Counted from the stretch's first letter, positions 8,001 through 17,472 are shown. The stretch: 20,443 bases of DNA from Piromyces finnis (GCA_002104945.1 MCFH01000158.1:2501-22943), one strand, 5' to 3'. Numbers and translations are program-made. Notes: generated from the letters alone by a model not told the origin.

Positions 8001-10258
8001 ACAATAATGACATTTCAGGAAGTAACGACGGCAATATAAATAACTTTACCTTGGAAGAAAATAATTTAAAATATAATAATTTAAAATATAATAGTGCTGA
8101 CGAAACTGAAATTTGTGAAATTAAAGAAGTGAATATAAAGAGAAATGACGACAAGAAAAATAAAAATATAAACAGTAAAGACAATTCAAATATATCAAAG
8201 GATAATAAAAGGAATAATAAATACCTGAATGCAAAAGGAAATGTTTATTTTATAGAAGAAAATTCAGACATTGTAAATAAAAATGAATTAATTGAAGAAG
8301 TATTAAAAACACCATCAGAAATGGAGATAAATGATTTAACTGGAGAAATTGACAATAATGATTTTTTAAATATCCTGAGTCCTGACATTGATTTAGGAAC
8401 AAGAAAGAAAATTGATTTTGAAAATATTGAGAGTGTCAAAAATAATATAAATAAAAATAATAGAAAAGAAATAGAAAATAATTATTCAAATGTAAAAGTA
8501 AATTATAAGAATGAAGAATATTATAAGAAAAATTACATACCTATTAATGAGAATGAAATAAGAAGAAATTTGAATAAAGAAAATATCAATATTCCTGAAG
8601 AAAAGTCCAAATTTAAAAATATTTCTGATGAAAAAGAAAGTAATTTAAATAATCAAAATAAAAAGGAATATAATTTGAGAAATTTAAAAAATAAAAATGA
8701 AATTAAAGATCCAATCAATAAAGATAAATCTAAGAAAAAATTTTTTGATAAGAAAAAGTTATTATCAAAACAAAATTTTTTGAATAAGAGAAATCTAAAT
8801 AGAAAATTAAAATCCAATAAAAATTTTAAATTAAATGAAAATCATCCACCAAAGGAAGAAAAATTCCCAAGAAAGCGGAAACTTGTTCCAAGTGAAGATG
8901 TCATAGAAGAAAAATTTAGTAAGCCACATGAACATGAACCAGAAAAGAAGAAAATTAAGGAAGTGGCGCTAACTATAGCACAAATCAAGGAGCCAAATTC
9001 CTATAATGATATATTTAAAAGAAAAGATAAGGATAAGTGGATAAAAGCAATAGAAGCCGAATTGCTAAATATGAAAGAAAGAAAAGTGTTCAAAAGAATA
9101 GATGAAGTTCCAGAAGACGCCAATATTATTGATTCAAGATGGGTATTTAAGATAAAAAGGAATAGCACTGGTGAGATAGAAAAATACAAAGCTAGACTTG
9201 TAGCCAGAGGTTTTACACAAGAATATGGAGAAGACTACAATGAGACCTTTTCTCCTACTCTAAAACAAGACTCATTAAGAATCCTAATAGGAATAGCTGC
9301 AATTAATAACTATAAAATCCATCAATTAGATGTTAAGGCCGCATATTTGTATGCAGATTTAAAGGAAGATATATATATGAAAGCACCTGAAGGAGATAAA
9401 ATGTATAAAAAAGGATTATGGAAATTAAATAAAGCATTATATGGCTTAAAACAAGCAGCAAGAGAATGGAATAACAACATCAGCAATACTCTCATTGAAC
9501 TAGGATTTCAGAAATTAGTTAGCGAACCATGCATATTTATAAAGACCAAAAACAATAAATTAGTATGTTTAGTTGGAATATATGTTGATGACATCCTAAT
9601 AACTGGTAAAAAGGAAGAAATAGATAAAACTATTAAATTAATTAAAGAGAAATATGTTATCACGGATGTTGGTGATGCAAATTTCATCATAGGAATCAAA
9701 GTAGAAACGTTAAAAGATGGGTATTTGTTACATCAAGAAAGGTATTTAAAGGATATATTACACAAATTTGGTTTAGAAAACTGCAGAGGATCAAAGACAA
9801 CTACACCAATCAAGAATGATGAACAACTCAATCAGCCTTTTGACCCTACTACTTATAGAGCTGCAATAGGAAGTCTTTTATATTTAGCCATAGGTACTCG
9901 TCCAGATATCTTATTTTCAGTAACCAAAGCATCTAGGTTCTCACAAAATCCTACTATCCAAAATTGGAAGAATGTATTACAAATATTCAAATATCTGAAA
10001 GAAAATCCTCATTATGGAATCCGTTTTGAAAGAAACTTAAATTTGAAGATTTTTGTAGATTCAGACTATGGGGGAGATGAAGAAACAAGAAAATCTACCA
10101 CTGGATTTGTATTTTTATTGGGAAATGGACCAACAAGCTGGTACTCAAAACTGCAAAAATGTGTATCAACTTCAACCGCCGAAGCAGAATATTATGGACT
10201 TTGTGAATGCTCAAAGCAAGCTCTGTGGTATAGAAATATTTTTAGTGAATTAAAATAA
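5054..10258 (+). CDS. Copia-type Gag-Pol polyprotein, 1734 residues, RNase H end cut off by a frameshift
   Basis: This polyprotein makes the capsid, protease, integrase and reverse transcriptase/RNase H needed for transposition in virus-like particles. The first ATG in frame is 5054; the open frame begins slightly upstream without an ATG. In order, the product has a Gag region (about 20-240) with NFITWQMFMRNIL and a CCHC zinc knuckle C295-X2-C298-X4-H303-X4-C308. An aspartic protease motif DSGA follows at 396. The integrase zinc motif is H532-X4-H537-X14-C552-X2-C555, and its core has D582, D644 and E680 (DX35E). Next is a low-complexity Asn/Lys/Glu-rich stretch (about 800-1310) with PRKRKLV at 1272-1278. 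Reverse transcriptase spans about 1329-1570, with YVDD at 1510-1513. RNase H has D1669 and the EAE residues at 1710-1712. Gag and Pol share one frame, as in copia. The stop at 10256-10258 is out of step with the family: the rest of RNase H continues in another frame to 10505. Arginine is mostly AGA/AGG, unlike the neighbouring host gene. Confidence 0.95.
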   Translation: MSKRKSNGDTGSIPIFDPTVMLGKVTYELNNKNFITWQMFMRNILNYYGLEDWVDENKTPKIKSDEGMDIDGEEYLKAPFEINTYYDKNVTEDDLKTDRNIQFLIRYTLGPNCQQDIQDRSLTSYEMWKLLEDIYLGDKIERKNRLIKETNSLKYDPKESFSRFVNKLNSNFNKLEQLNVKIDDEEKIGLLYQALPEKYRKVTVLKHEDWEECKKDTARMIDKMNKFDPKEKSETFGIRHIFSVEGSYKGDKRKESTKYYRNKQSNNHNKNTNKGKEKSNEERNWNNKNKQNITCYFCHQKGHTVKQCRIQKELSEEVTRRLRKEKNKGKEAFLATGEIVNKQTTEDFEPEVGYQDLFTVDYNTLFDNNNDECNNKSCNYVSCENVPTSFTTWTLDSGASNHITKDIGILKNVFEHVEPINYANGATTKSTHMGEVNGSINEEPIKLEDVMYIPDVKRNLISVAKLVKSGYQIIFDEKNNNVFAYIKDKKTDNVYEVKANEYDVFNLYIKEGNVVNNYSMCDNVRNNGEYWHRRIGHLNFNNNDEKNNIHNCTICMRSKMKEIPHKRSDSRASSVLELVHIDLVGPITPSIHDNVYFLSILDDYSRYGWVIFVKNKSDVFKEFGNWLNKTTNELSSKVKYLRSDNGTEFTSNNFKELCNEYGITQQFTVPGNPEQNGRAERFNGKLIKTATAMLMDARLCRRFWEDAVKTANYVHNRVPHSGINGEIPFELMYNRKVDYKNLRVFGCKVYYLDDSNIPKFQDKTKEGIFIGYDESSVGYRIFDIKSRKIKVKRVVGFLEEEPGDYNYNLEKENNNETYSQDTETFQVRNFNYMYDKENENNNNKDKKEKDISNENDKLMNENLETLNDKTSNKEDLKEVNYEEKFRNIEEKLDKLTSLLNKEKNNSSESFMQVCEDTNDSNMSIEDSEEEDLNLLDYIKLKEKKKERLNKNNYQKIEEMEENKEIKISTSMESVSETNKEKENNNDISGSNDGNINNFTLEENNLKYNNLKYNSADETEICEIKEVNIKRNDDKKNKNINSKDNSNISKDNKRNNKYLNAKGNVYFIEENSDIVNKNELIEEVLKTPSEMEINDLTGEIDNNDFLNILSPDIDLGTRKKIDFENIESVKNNINKNNRKEIENNYSNVKVNYKNEEYYKKNYIPINENEIRRNLNKENINIPEEKSKFKNISDEKESNLNNQNKKEYNLRNLKNKNEIKDPINKDKSKKKFFDKKKLLSKQNFLNKRNLNRKLKSNKNFKLNENHPPKEEKFPRKRKLVPSEDVIEEKFSKPHEHEPEKKKIKEVALTIAQIKEPNSYNDIFKRKDKDKWIKAIEAELLNMKERKVFKRIDEVPEDANIIDSRWVFKIKRNSTGEIEKYKARLVARGFTQEYGEDYNETFSPTLKQDSLRILIGIAAINNYKIHQLDVKAAYLYADLKEDIYMKAPEGDKMYKKGLWKLNKALYGLKQAAREWNNNISNTLIELGFQKLVSEPCIFIKTKNNKLVCLVGIYVDDILITGKKEEIDKTIKLIKEKYVITDVGDANFIIGIKVETLKDGYLLHQERYLKDILHKFGLENCRGSKTTTPIKNDEQLNQPFDPTTYRAAIGSLLYLAIGTRPDILFSVTKASRFSQNPTIQNWKNVLQIFKYLKENPHYGIRFERNLNLKIFVDSDYGGDEETRKSTTGFVFLLGNGPTSWYSKLQKCVSTSTAEAEYYGLCECSKQALWYRNIFSELK

Positions 10259-10505
10259 AGGAAGAATGCTTAAAAATCAATATGATAATCAAGCAACTAT
10301 TTACAACGCAAATAATGAAACGATTAATCCAAAGTCAAAACATATTGATATTAAGTACCATAAAGTAAGAGAATTAATTAAAGAAAATAAAATCAGTCTA
10401 GAATATATAAAATCAGAAGAAAATTTAGCAGATGGTTTTACTAAATACTTGAATAAAAATAAAATGAAAATATTTAGAGATAGTTTATTATATAAATACA
10501 AATAA
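10259..10505 (+). pseudogene. Out-of-frame C-terminal end of copia RNase H
   Basis: From about 10260 to the TAA at 10503-10505 another frame reads NQYDNQATIYNANNETINP, then KSKHIDIKYHKVREL, ENLADGFTKYLNK and a basic tail. This is the normal end of a copia RNase H. It includes the late catalytic Asp in YDNQA, the KHIDIKYHKVRE stretch and the LADGFTK motif. It lies one base out of step with the main ORF. Dropping one base around AAAATAAAGG (10252-10261) would reconnect them. An ATG at 10266 exists, but independent translation is unlikely. Either the copy has lost RNase H activity or the base is a consensus error. Confidence 0.9.
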
Positions 10506-10515
10506 TGAATTTATA

Positions 10516-10527
10516 ACTTTGGGGGAG
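10516..10527 (+). promoter_or_regulatory. Polypurine tract
   Basis: ACTTTGGGGGAG ends exactly at the base before the 3' LTR. A G-rich purine run at this position is the usual primer site for plus-strand DNA synthesis. Five consecutive G are striking in such AT-rich DNA. Confidence 0.88.
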
Positions 10528-10762
10528 TGTGAAAATAAAATACATTCCAAAATAATATTTTATGTATTTTTTATGTATTTGTATTTTATAAAATTATAAA
10601 TTAATATTGTACTACATTTTTATTCTTTGGTTATTTTTTAATAAAAAGATTTTAAGAAAGTTACAATATTTATATTATAAAATAAATATAAATAAATAAA
10701 AGATTATAAAAACCCAAATAGTTTTATAAATAAATTTAAGTGTAAACTAAATTTATCTGACA
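10528..10762 (+). repeat. 3' long terminal repeat
   Basis: This is the 235-bp direct copy of 4771-5005, read as identical. It should supply the polyadenylation signal of the element RNA; AATAAA-like strings are present but not distinctive. Confidence 0.95.
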
Positions 10763-10767
10763 GATAA
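10763..10767 (+). repeat. Target-site duplication, right copy (GATAA)
   Basis: It matches 4766-4770 exactly and fixes the outer ends of both LTRs. Confidence 0.9.
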
Positions 10768-10783
10768 TAATTTTAAAAAGAAT

Positions 10784-10816
<33 letters not shown>

Positions 10817-11529
10817 TAGAAATAATACAGACAATACTAAAATATAATCCTTTTTAGAATGGTAGGCATTATACTTTTCATTAACTGATTATTGTTTCTA
10901 TTTTTGAATAAAAATACTATATAAAACTTGAAAATAAAAAAAATTTATATTTATAATAATATATTAATCATTCACGATAATAACTTTTTTGTTGCTGTTG
11001 TGTTTTTTTTTTTTTTTTCATTTTTTGGTTTTGTTTTTTCTCTTTTTTTTACTTTTGTTTTCCTTCCCGTTTTTTTTTTTTTTTATCTTTTTAATTTTGT
11101 GTTTTTTTTTCCTTTTTCATTTTTAGATTTTTGTATATTTTTTAATTTTATTAAATTGTTTTTTTTTTTTTTTTTTAATAATAAAATTTTATTTTGTATT
11201 TTTGGTTGGGTTTTGGGAGATTATTTTATATTTATATTTTATACTTGTAATCTACTTTCTAATATTAACAACATTATAGATTTATTGTTTATATTATTTT
11301 ATAGTGTTTTTTTTTTTAAATACTAAATATATAATAAAAATAATCATTGTAAAAAAAATAAAAAAATAAATTATTGAAAAAATAAATTATAAAATATTAA
11401 ATAAGATGGTTATAAATTTAATGAAATCTTTTTAATAAAAATTATATATATATTTTTTAGAATTATAAAAATTATATATATTACTATTTCATTATTATTA
11501 TTATTGAAAGATTATTTAATGATATATCA
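10768..11529. other. Intergenic region between the retrotransposon and the coiled-coil gene
   Basis: This contains a poly-A run at about 10789-10814 and, from about 11000 to 11190, T-rich DNA broken into short runs. A Phe-rich reading frame at 10928-11326 is produced by these T runs and shows no domain. The right part should be the 3' UTR of the minus-strand coiled-coil gene. Confidence 0.55.
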
Positions 11530-11590
11530 TTAAACAAATTCTTCAATAAATCCTTTTGGATTTCGCAGCTTAGGAAAGAATATCGGTTAA
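11530..11590 (-). other. Likely true C-terminus of the coiled-coil protein, one base out of frame
   Basis: The current frame ends LLDQLTDILS-stop at 11570. In a neighbouring frame the same DNA continues PKLRNPKGFIEEFV to a TAA at 11530-11532, which is well-formed coding sequence with unbiased residues in an otherwise A/T-rich 3' flank. One extra base in the AAA at 11575-11577 explains the switch. The joined end would read ...LTDILPKLRNP.... Confidence 0.6.
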
Positions 11591-13084
11591 TTGATCTAAT
11601 AAAGCAGACATTTGACCTTGGGTCATTTGGACATGACTTTCGGTTTCGGTAATTAAATCTGTAATTTCATTTTCAATTTCTTGTACCTTGTTTTCTAATT
11701 CAACTACCTTTTCCTTTAAGAGTTTCTTTTCTTCAATAGTGCGATTTAATTCATCCTTAATTTCCTTATTTTCCTTTTCCATATTGCTTCCTTCAGTCTT
11801 ACTCTTCATTTCAGAAAGTTGAATTTCTAATTGACTCTTTTCTTGGTTGTTTTGAGCAATTTGTTCTTCAAGTTCATGTTGCTTAGTTTCAAATTTGTTT
11901 AACATATCCATGGTGGATTGATGAGTAGAAACAAGAGCTTCTAATTCATTTTCTAAATTCTTGATACGTTCATCACGACTAGACTTGACTTGTTCAATAT
12001 GTTGTTCTAATTCCTTAATTAAAGAATTGTTTTCGTCAAATTCAAGGTTAACATTGTTATTTGAAACTTCACTAATATCTTCTGATTCTCTCTTTAAGGT
12101 CATTTCAGATTCATCAATGATAGTAGAGGCAGAAGATGAATTAGCTAATTGCTTAATTTCTTCATCAATATTAAGCTGTTGTCTCTGATAGACTTTAAAT
12201 TGCTTGATAATTGAACGTTAAAGTGAACCAAGTTTCAATGGCTCTAACTTGCTTTGAAGATCTTCGTAATCTTCATAAGTTTCATGAACTTGTTCTAATC
12301 TTGTTCAAGGCTGAAGTTCTTGTTCTTTAAGTTAGCAATTTGAATTTCATAATCATCCTTAATCTTATTAGAAGCTTCTTCTAATTCCTTCTTTTCGGAT
12401 TCAAGTGATTGAATTAATTCATTTTGCTTTTGAGCTGTAGTTTCCTTTTCTTCTTCATAACCCTTAATAGTTTCCTTTAATTCAGAAATTTCCTTTTCCT
12501 TGCTTCCTTTTCACTTCGTAATTCTTTATGTTCATTAATTCATCTATGCCTTTTGTTTTTTAATTCAGCTTCACTTTCTTCATTCATCTTAGATCAAGAG
12601 TAGCCTTCATAGCTTCGAACTTTTCCTTAAATTCTCCAATTTCAGCTTCAAAGGTTTCACGATCATTGTTAATCTTTTCTTCTAAAGCTTTTCTTTCAGC
12701 TTCCTTTTCTTCTAAAAGTTTAGCTTTTCAGCTTCTAATTCGCAATTTTTCTTCTAAGGATGGAATTCTTTTCAGCTTCTTCCTTTCTTCCTAAGAGCTT
12801 GGTCTTATCAGCTTGAGAGCAGCAATTAATCTTGAAGAGCTTTCTTTTCTTCTTCAAATGTCTTCTTATCAGAAGCTTGTGTTTAATAATTGGGCATTTT
12901 CAGATTCAAGTTGAACAGATCTATTAGCAGCTTCTAAAACTTCAGATTCATCATTCTTTTTTCTAAAAGCTTGCATTTTCAATCTTTAATAAGGCAATTT
13001 ATCTTCAATGAAATAATTTGTTCAGATAATGTTCCTTTCTTCTTGAATCTTAGCCTTTTCGGAATCAAATTCCTTTCTTTTTCA

Positions 13085-13255
13085 GCAATAGCAAAAGCCT
13101 TTTCAATTTCCAAGAGCATCAATCTTATCTTGAAGTTCAAAAAGTCCTTTTGGGCTTCTAAAGCACCTATCTTTTCTTGAAGTTCTTGATCCTTTTGGGC
13201 TTCCAGGGCTCATCTTTCTTTAAGTTCTTTTGATCCTTTTGACTAAAGAAGCACT
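13085..13255 (-). repeat. Short tandem 15-residue repeats inside the coiled coil
   Basis: On the minus strand, units close to ELQEKIGALEAQKDQ recur three to four times (ELQDKIDALEIEKAF, ELQEKIGALEAQKDF, and a broken third ending ALEAQKDQ). The DNA repeat is about 45 bp, but successive units are 43-50 bp because of the indels. A 15-residue period is close to two heptads plus one and suits a coiled coil made by local duplication. Confidence 0.6.
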
Positions 13256-16200
13256 CTTTCAGCTTGAAAGAGCTTCATACTTTCTTGAAGATCTCAGCTG
13301 GTTGAGCCTTTGAGCATTTCAAGTTGGTTCAGCTAAATCATCAATTTGCTTTTGTAAATCAACCTTTTCAGCTTCCAACAGCAGAAATCTTAGCATTATT
13401 TCTTCTGTCTTTGCTATTCTTGTTGTAAGCTTTCTTCTAACTTAGCCTTTTCTTGAAGTAAAGCATTGATCTTTTCCATAGTTTCTTCTTGTTCCTTTAA
13501 TCCCTTAGCCTTTTCTTGTTCTAATTGTTCTTCTAATTCCTTAGTCTTTTCATCTTGAGAACGAATACTTTGTTTGACATCATGATTTGTGATTCATGAC
13601 TTCAGAATTTCATCTTGATCTTCATCACCTGATGATAAGCCCTTGGCTGCATTATTGGCAACTTATCTTTAGTTTTCAATTTCTTCTTTAATTGGCACTT
13701 GATCCTTAATCTCACCTTTTGCTTTTCATTCATGTAAGATTCATTAATTGATTATCTTATCTTGGAAAGCATTAATTTGTTCTTGTGACTTTCTTGGACC
13801 TTCTTTATTCAGCTTCAATAGCTTCCTTTTCAGCACAGCTTCATTAAAGCAGTTTGGCCTTAGTATAATCTTTTCTAATGATTGTTGTTCCTTGACCTTT
13901 TCTTCATACTTTTCTTTGTTTTCAGTCATTTCAACTTCCATAGATTTAGCTTTTTCCTTGATTTTCAAGTTCAGCAACAAGTTCTTCATTCTTTTGGGTG
14001 AGAATTTCAATTTGACTTTCTAATTCTTTTTGAATTTGATCAGATTTTTGATTAAGATCTTGTTGTTGAGATTGAAGAGTTTCTTGAAGTTCTTGGTTTT
14101 TGTTGTTCAAGAGCTTCATACTTTTCATTTGCTTTTGTAAATTTTCGCTACTAAAGAAGAATTTCTTGCTTCTTATTTCAAGTTGTTCCTTAATTTCTTC
14201 TAATTCTTGTTCAAGGGCTTTCTTTTTTCATAGAAACTTCTGGAACATCTCTGGTTTCTTCTTCAACTTCTGGAGTAGTAGCTGGAGCAGCTTCAAAAGA
14301 GGAAACCTTTCTTCTAATCAGAAATCTTATTAACATAAGTTATATTTTGAGTTGTAAAGATGAAATAATTTCATTTAATTCATCAATCTTTAATTTGCTT
14401 TGAGCATTTTCTTCTTCTAATTGGCGACGATCATTTTCCTTTTCTTCAGCTTGTTCCTCTTCCTTGAATGATATTCTTCAACAAGTTTTTCTAAGGCTTC
14501 AAGCTTTTCTTTTAATGATCACGTTCAGAGGTGAGGGTTTCAATTTGTTCTCTAAGAGAAAGGATTTTTGGTTTTTGTTCTTCACAGCTCTTTTCAAGAT
14601 CTTCAATGAGAGCCTTTTGTTCCTTTTCAACAGCCTTTAATTGTTCTAATTCATTAATGGTTGTTCTTGAACATCTTCGCCAAACAGATTCATTTTCTTT
14701 AGTGATTTCACGGTTAATATCATCAAGATTTTTCTTGTGCTTTTTCTAAAAGAGCAGCGTCTTCCTTAGCTTGAACAAGTTCAGCATTAAGTTGATCTCT
14801 AGCTTCAGTCATAGCAACTAATTCATCTTGAAGTCTTGCTATTTCATTATCCTTACCTTCTAAATCTTTGGTACGTTCAGAAGAGACTTCTAAAGCTTGA
14901 GAAAGAGCTTCTTTTTCACCTAAAACTTCTTCTAATTGTTTTTGAAGCTCGGCAATTTCATTGCTCTTTGTTTCTACTTCTTGTTGGTATTTTTGTAATT
15001 GTTCCAATTCAGTTTTAGTCCTTTTCAAGATCAGCCTTGGCTTCTTCTAAAGCATCAGTAAGTTGCTTTATTTGATTTTCGGCTTCTGCCTTATCATTGG
15101 AATCAGCTTCACGAGATTCGGCTTCTTCTAATTTAGCAGAAAGTTCTTGAATCTTATTTTCAAGATCTTCGACAATTTCTGACTTGGCTTTTTTCCATTT
15201 CAGAAGACTTGGATTCGAAATCCTTTAAGGCAACACTTAAAGTATTTCTTTCATTTTCGAGAGAAGTAACTTCATCTTTAAGTTTTCCAATTTCTTCTTG
15301 AAGAATCTTTGATTCTTCGGCAAAATCATTCTTTTGTTGATCTAATTGTTCCATTAAATCAACATTGGCTTGAACTTAGCTTCATATTCCTTCTTAAAAG
15401 CTTCGAATTCTTCTTCGATAGCCTTCTTTTGAGCTTCCATTTCTTCGTATTCCTTCTTTTCATTATCAATTTCTTTCTTGGAAGCTTCAGCTAATTTATT
15501 AGCGTCTTCATTCTTTTGTTCTAATTCAACTAATTGAGTTTTTAATTCTTCAATTTCTTGTTCTTTAGCCTTCATTTGATTCTTTAATTCTTTTAATTGA
15601 GAATCTTCTTCAAATGATTTATCCTTTATTTCATTAATTTGGGTATCTCTATCAGTAAGTTGTTCTTGGACTTCTTCTAATTCTTTTCGATATCCTTATG
15701 CTTTCAGATTTTTTTGCTAATTCTTCAGAAAGAGCAGCAGCAGCACCTTTTCTTTTTCTAATGCTTCATTTGGCTTTCTTTATTCTTAGCTTCTTCAGTT
15801 AAAGCTTCAATAGTACATTCTTTTGTTGAATAGTTTCTTGTAAAGCATCAATTGAAGAAGTGGCTTCTTCATGTTCCTTAGTTAAAGTATCTAATTGATC
15901 TTTTAAAGATTTTATTTCAGATTGAAGTTTTTCAACTTCTTCTTCAGAAGTAGATGGAGCTGAGTTAGTTTCAGAAAGGGAAGAAACTTGATTCTTTAAT
16001 TCATCTTTTCCTTTCTAATTCAGAAATCTTTTGATTAAGCTTTTCTATTTCAGCTTGAAGGTCAGCAACAGTTTTTTCTTGATCTTCCTTTAATTTTTCA
16101 TATTCTTTTCCTTTAATGAAATCTTATTATTTAATTCAGAAAGAGCTGAATCATGACTACGAACTAAAGCATTCTTTTCTTTTTCCTTTCTAATAATTGA

Positions 16201-16695
16201 TCCTTTAATTTATTAAGTTCATTTTGAGTACTAGAAAGGTTAGTTTTCAGCCTTCTTAATTGGAAACTAACAATTTGTTCCTTTTCTTTTAATTCATTAA
16301 TTTCCTTTTCAAGATTACTAGTATCTCTGATTATTGGTTCAGAACCATCAGCTGAATTGTTATTAGACTTGGCTTCTTCTAATTCCTTTTCTAATTGGAA
16401 AATCTTGTTTTCTAATTTGGCCTTAGCTTCTTCATAAAGTTCCTTTTTACGGGATTCAGCTGGGTTAAATGAACGACTATAACTAGTTCTAATATAAGTT
16501 GAACCAGTCTTTGGTGAAGATGGTGGAGTAAAGGTTGGAGACTTTCTAGAAGTAATAGTTGAAGCTCTTGGGATATAAGCATTTTCTCTTTCTTCTTTTT
16601 CTTTTTGAGCCTTTAATTCAAAAGCTCTTAAACGACTTAAAATTTGCTTTTTCCCTGACTTCTAGTTTCTTTTGTGGCTTTTCTTCAAAAATTTT

Positions 16696-17001
16696 CTAAT
16701 ATTATATTTAACAATTTAAATTTATAATAATAAAATAAAATAATCATTAATACATTTATAAATTAATTATTAACCAAGCAAGCAGTAATCATGAATTTCC
16801 AACAACTATATTTAACTAATTGCATCTATTATTTTTATTATAATACATATATTTGTCTTTCTCCTTTTTTCACCGTACAATAAAAATTATTTTATATTAA
16901 AGGCTTAGGAATATAAATATAAAAAATATGACCAATAACTGCTTGATTTCTTTTTTTTTAATAATACATTATTTTAATTTAATTATTATAGAGATATTTA
17001 C
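16696..17001 (-). other. Intron in the coiled-coil gene
   Basis: On the minus strand the donor GTAAATATC begins at 17001, right after TCTTACATG, and the acceptor ATATTAG ends at 16696. Splicing joins ...SNSYM to KIFEEKPQKK in phase 0, once the one-base problem at 17021-17023 is allowed for. The A/T content is much higher than in the exons. Confidence 0.65.
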
Positions 17002-17472
17002 CATGTAAGAATTAGATCTTGGGTGAATTGAAAACTGAAGAGTGATCAGCAGTTAAGCCACCTGAAGATTCACTACTATAACCATCAGACATTTTTTATT
17101 TATTTTTTAGCTTTTGTATTTTATATTCTTAAAAACGTTTTATATTGTATTTTTAATTTGATTAGATTCTTTTTAATATTTTGAGAAAAAATACTTTAGC
17201 ATATATGTTGTAATAAAAGTAATATTTCTCTTGTTTTTATAAAAAAGTTAATTTTTATTAAATTCTTTGAATATTTGGGAAGGTGAAAATTTTATTTCAA
17301 TTTTTTATAATTTTTGATTTAATAAATAATATTATAATTCCTTTAAAATATAGACTAATTACACCAATAAGATATAATAATTCAAGTGTATATTAAAAGA
17401 TTATAATTTAAGAAAAAAGATAGTTTTGTTTTAATTTCTAAATGTTTTTAATATATTATATAAAAAATACCA

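Larger units (their letters stand above)
4771..10762 (+). mobile_element. Complete Ty1/copia-type LTR retrotransposon
   Basis: The 5,992-bp element is bounded by two 235-bp LTRs that start TGT and end ACA, flanked by GATAA on each side. Inside, in order, are a primer binding site touching the 5' LTR, a single gag-pol reading frame and a polypurine tract touching the 3' LTR. The pol order is protease, integrase, reverse transcriptase, RNase H. That order, with integrase before reverse transcriptase, places it in Ty1/copia (Pseudoviridae) and not Ty3/gypsy. The two LTRs read as identical base for base, so the insertion is recent. It landed between the 3' ends of two convergent genes, 997 bp past one stop and 767 bp from the other. 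The only visible lesion is one frameshift near the end of RNase H. Confidence 0.97.
11530..17092 (-). pseudogene. Very long coiled-coil protein gene, two exons, interrupted by many single-base frameshifts
   Basis: Exon 1 (17092-17002) starts MSDGYSSESSGGLTADHSSV. After an intron (17001-16696), exon 2 runs to about 11530. The first ~100 codons of exon 2 are Ser/Thr/Pro-rich (TSRKSPTFTPPSSPKTGSTY and nearby), and everything after is heptad-patterned Glu/Lys/Gln/Leu coiled coil. Readable pieces include 15575-15354 (KEQEIEELKTQLVELEQK...), 15354-15160, 15028-14723 (RTKTELEQLQKYQQE...) and 12217-11570. The frame changes roughly every 100-300 bp between 12,200 and 16,300. Many changes are one base more or less in a homopolymer: 17021-17023, 15189-15194, 15369, 15020-15021, 13110-13111, 12297-12298, 11575-11577. 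Adjacent pieces then join without loss of sense. One in-frame TAA (12218-12220) is also present. A restored length of about 1,700-1,800 residues is estimated from the span. Such proteins act as scaffolds, golgin-like tethers or cytoskeletal linkers; no motor, SMC or other domain is seen, so the role is unknown. Errors in a real gene are at least as likely as decay. Confidence 0.8.

Noticed and set aside
10928-11326. 132-codon Phe-rich, membrane-like reading frame on the plus strand
   Set aside because: It is produced by interrupted poly-T tracts; no start context, domain or codon pattern supports a gene.
13748-14023. Plus-strand frames of 60-90 codons across the coiled-coil gene
   Set aside because: They are antisense shadows: Ser/Phe/Leu-rich strings opposite Glu/Lys/Gln codons, without any motif.
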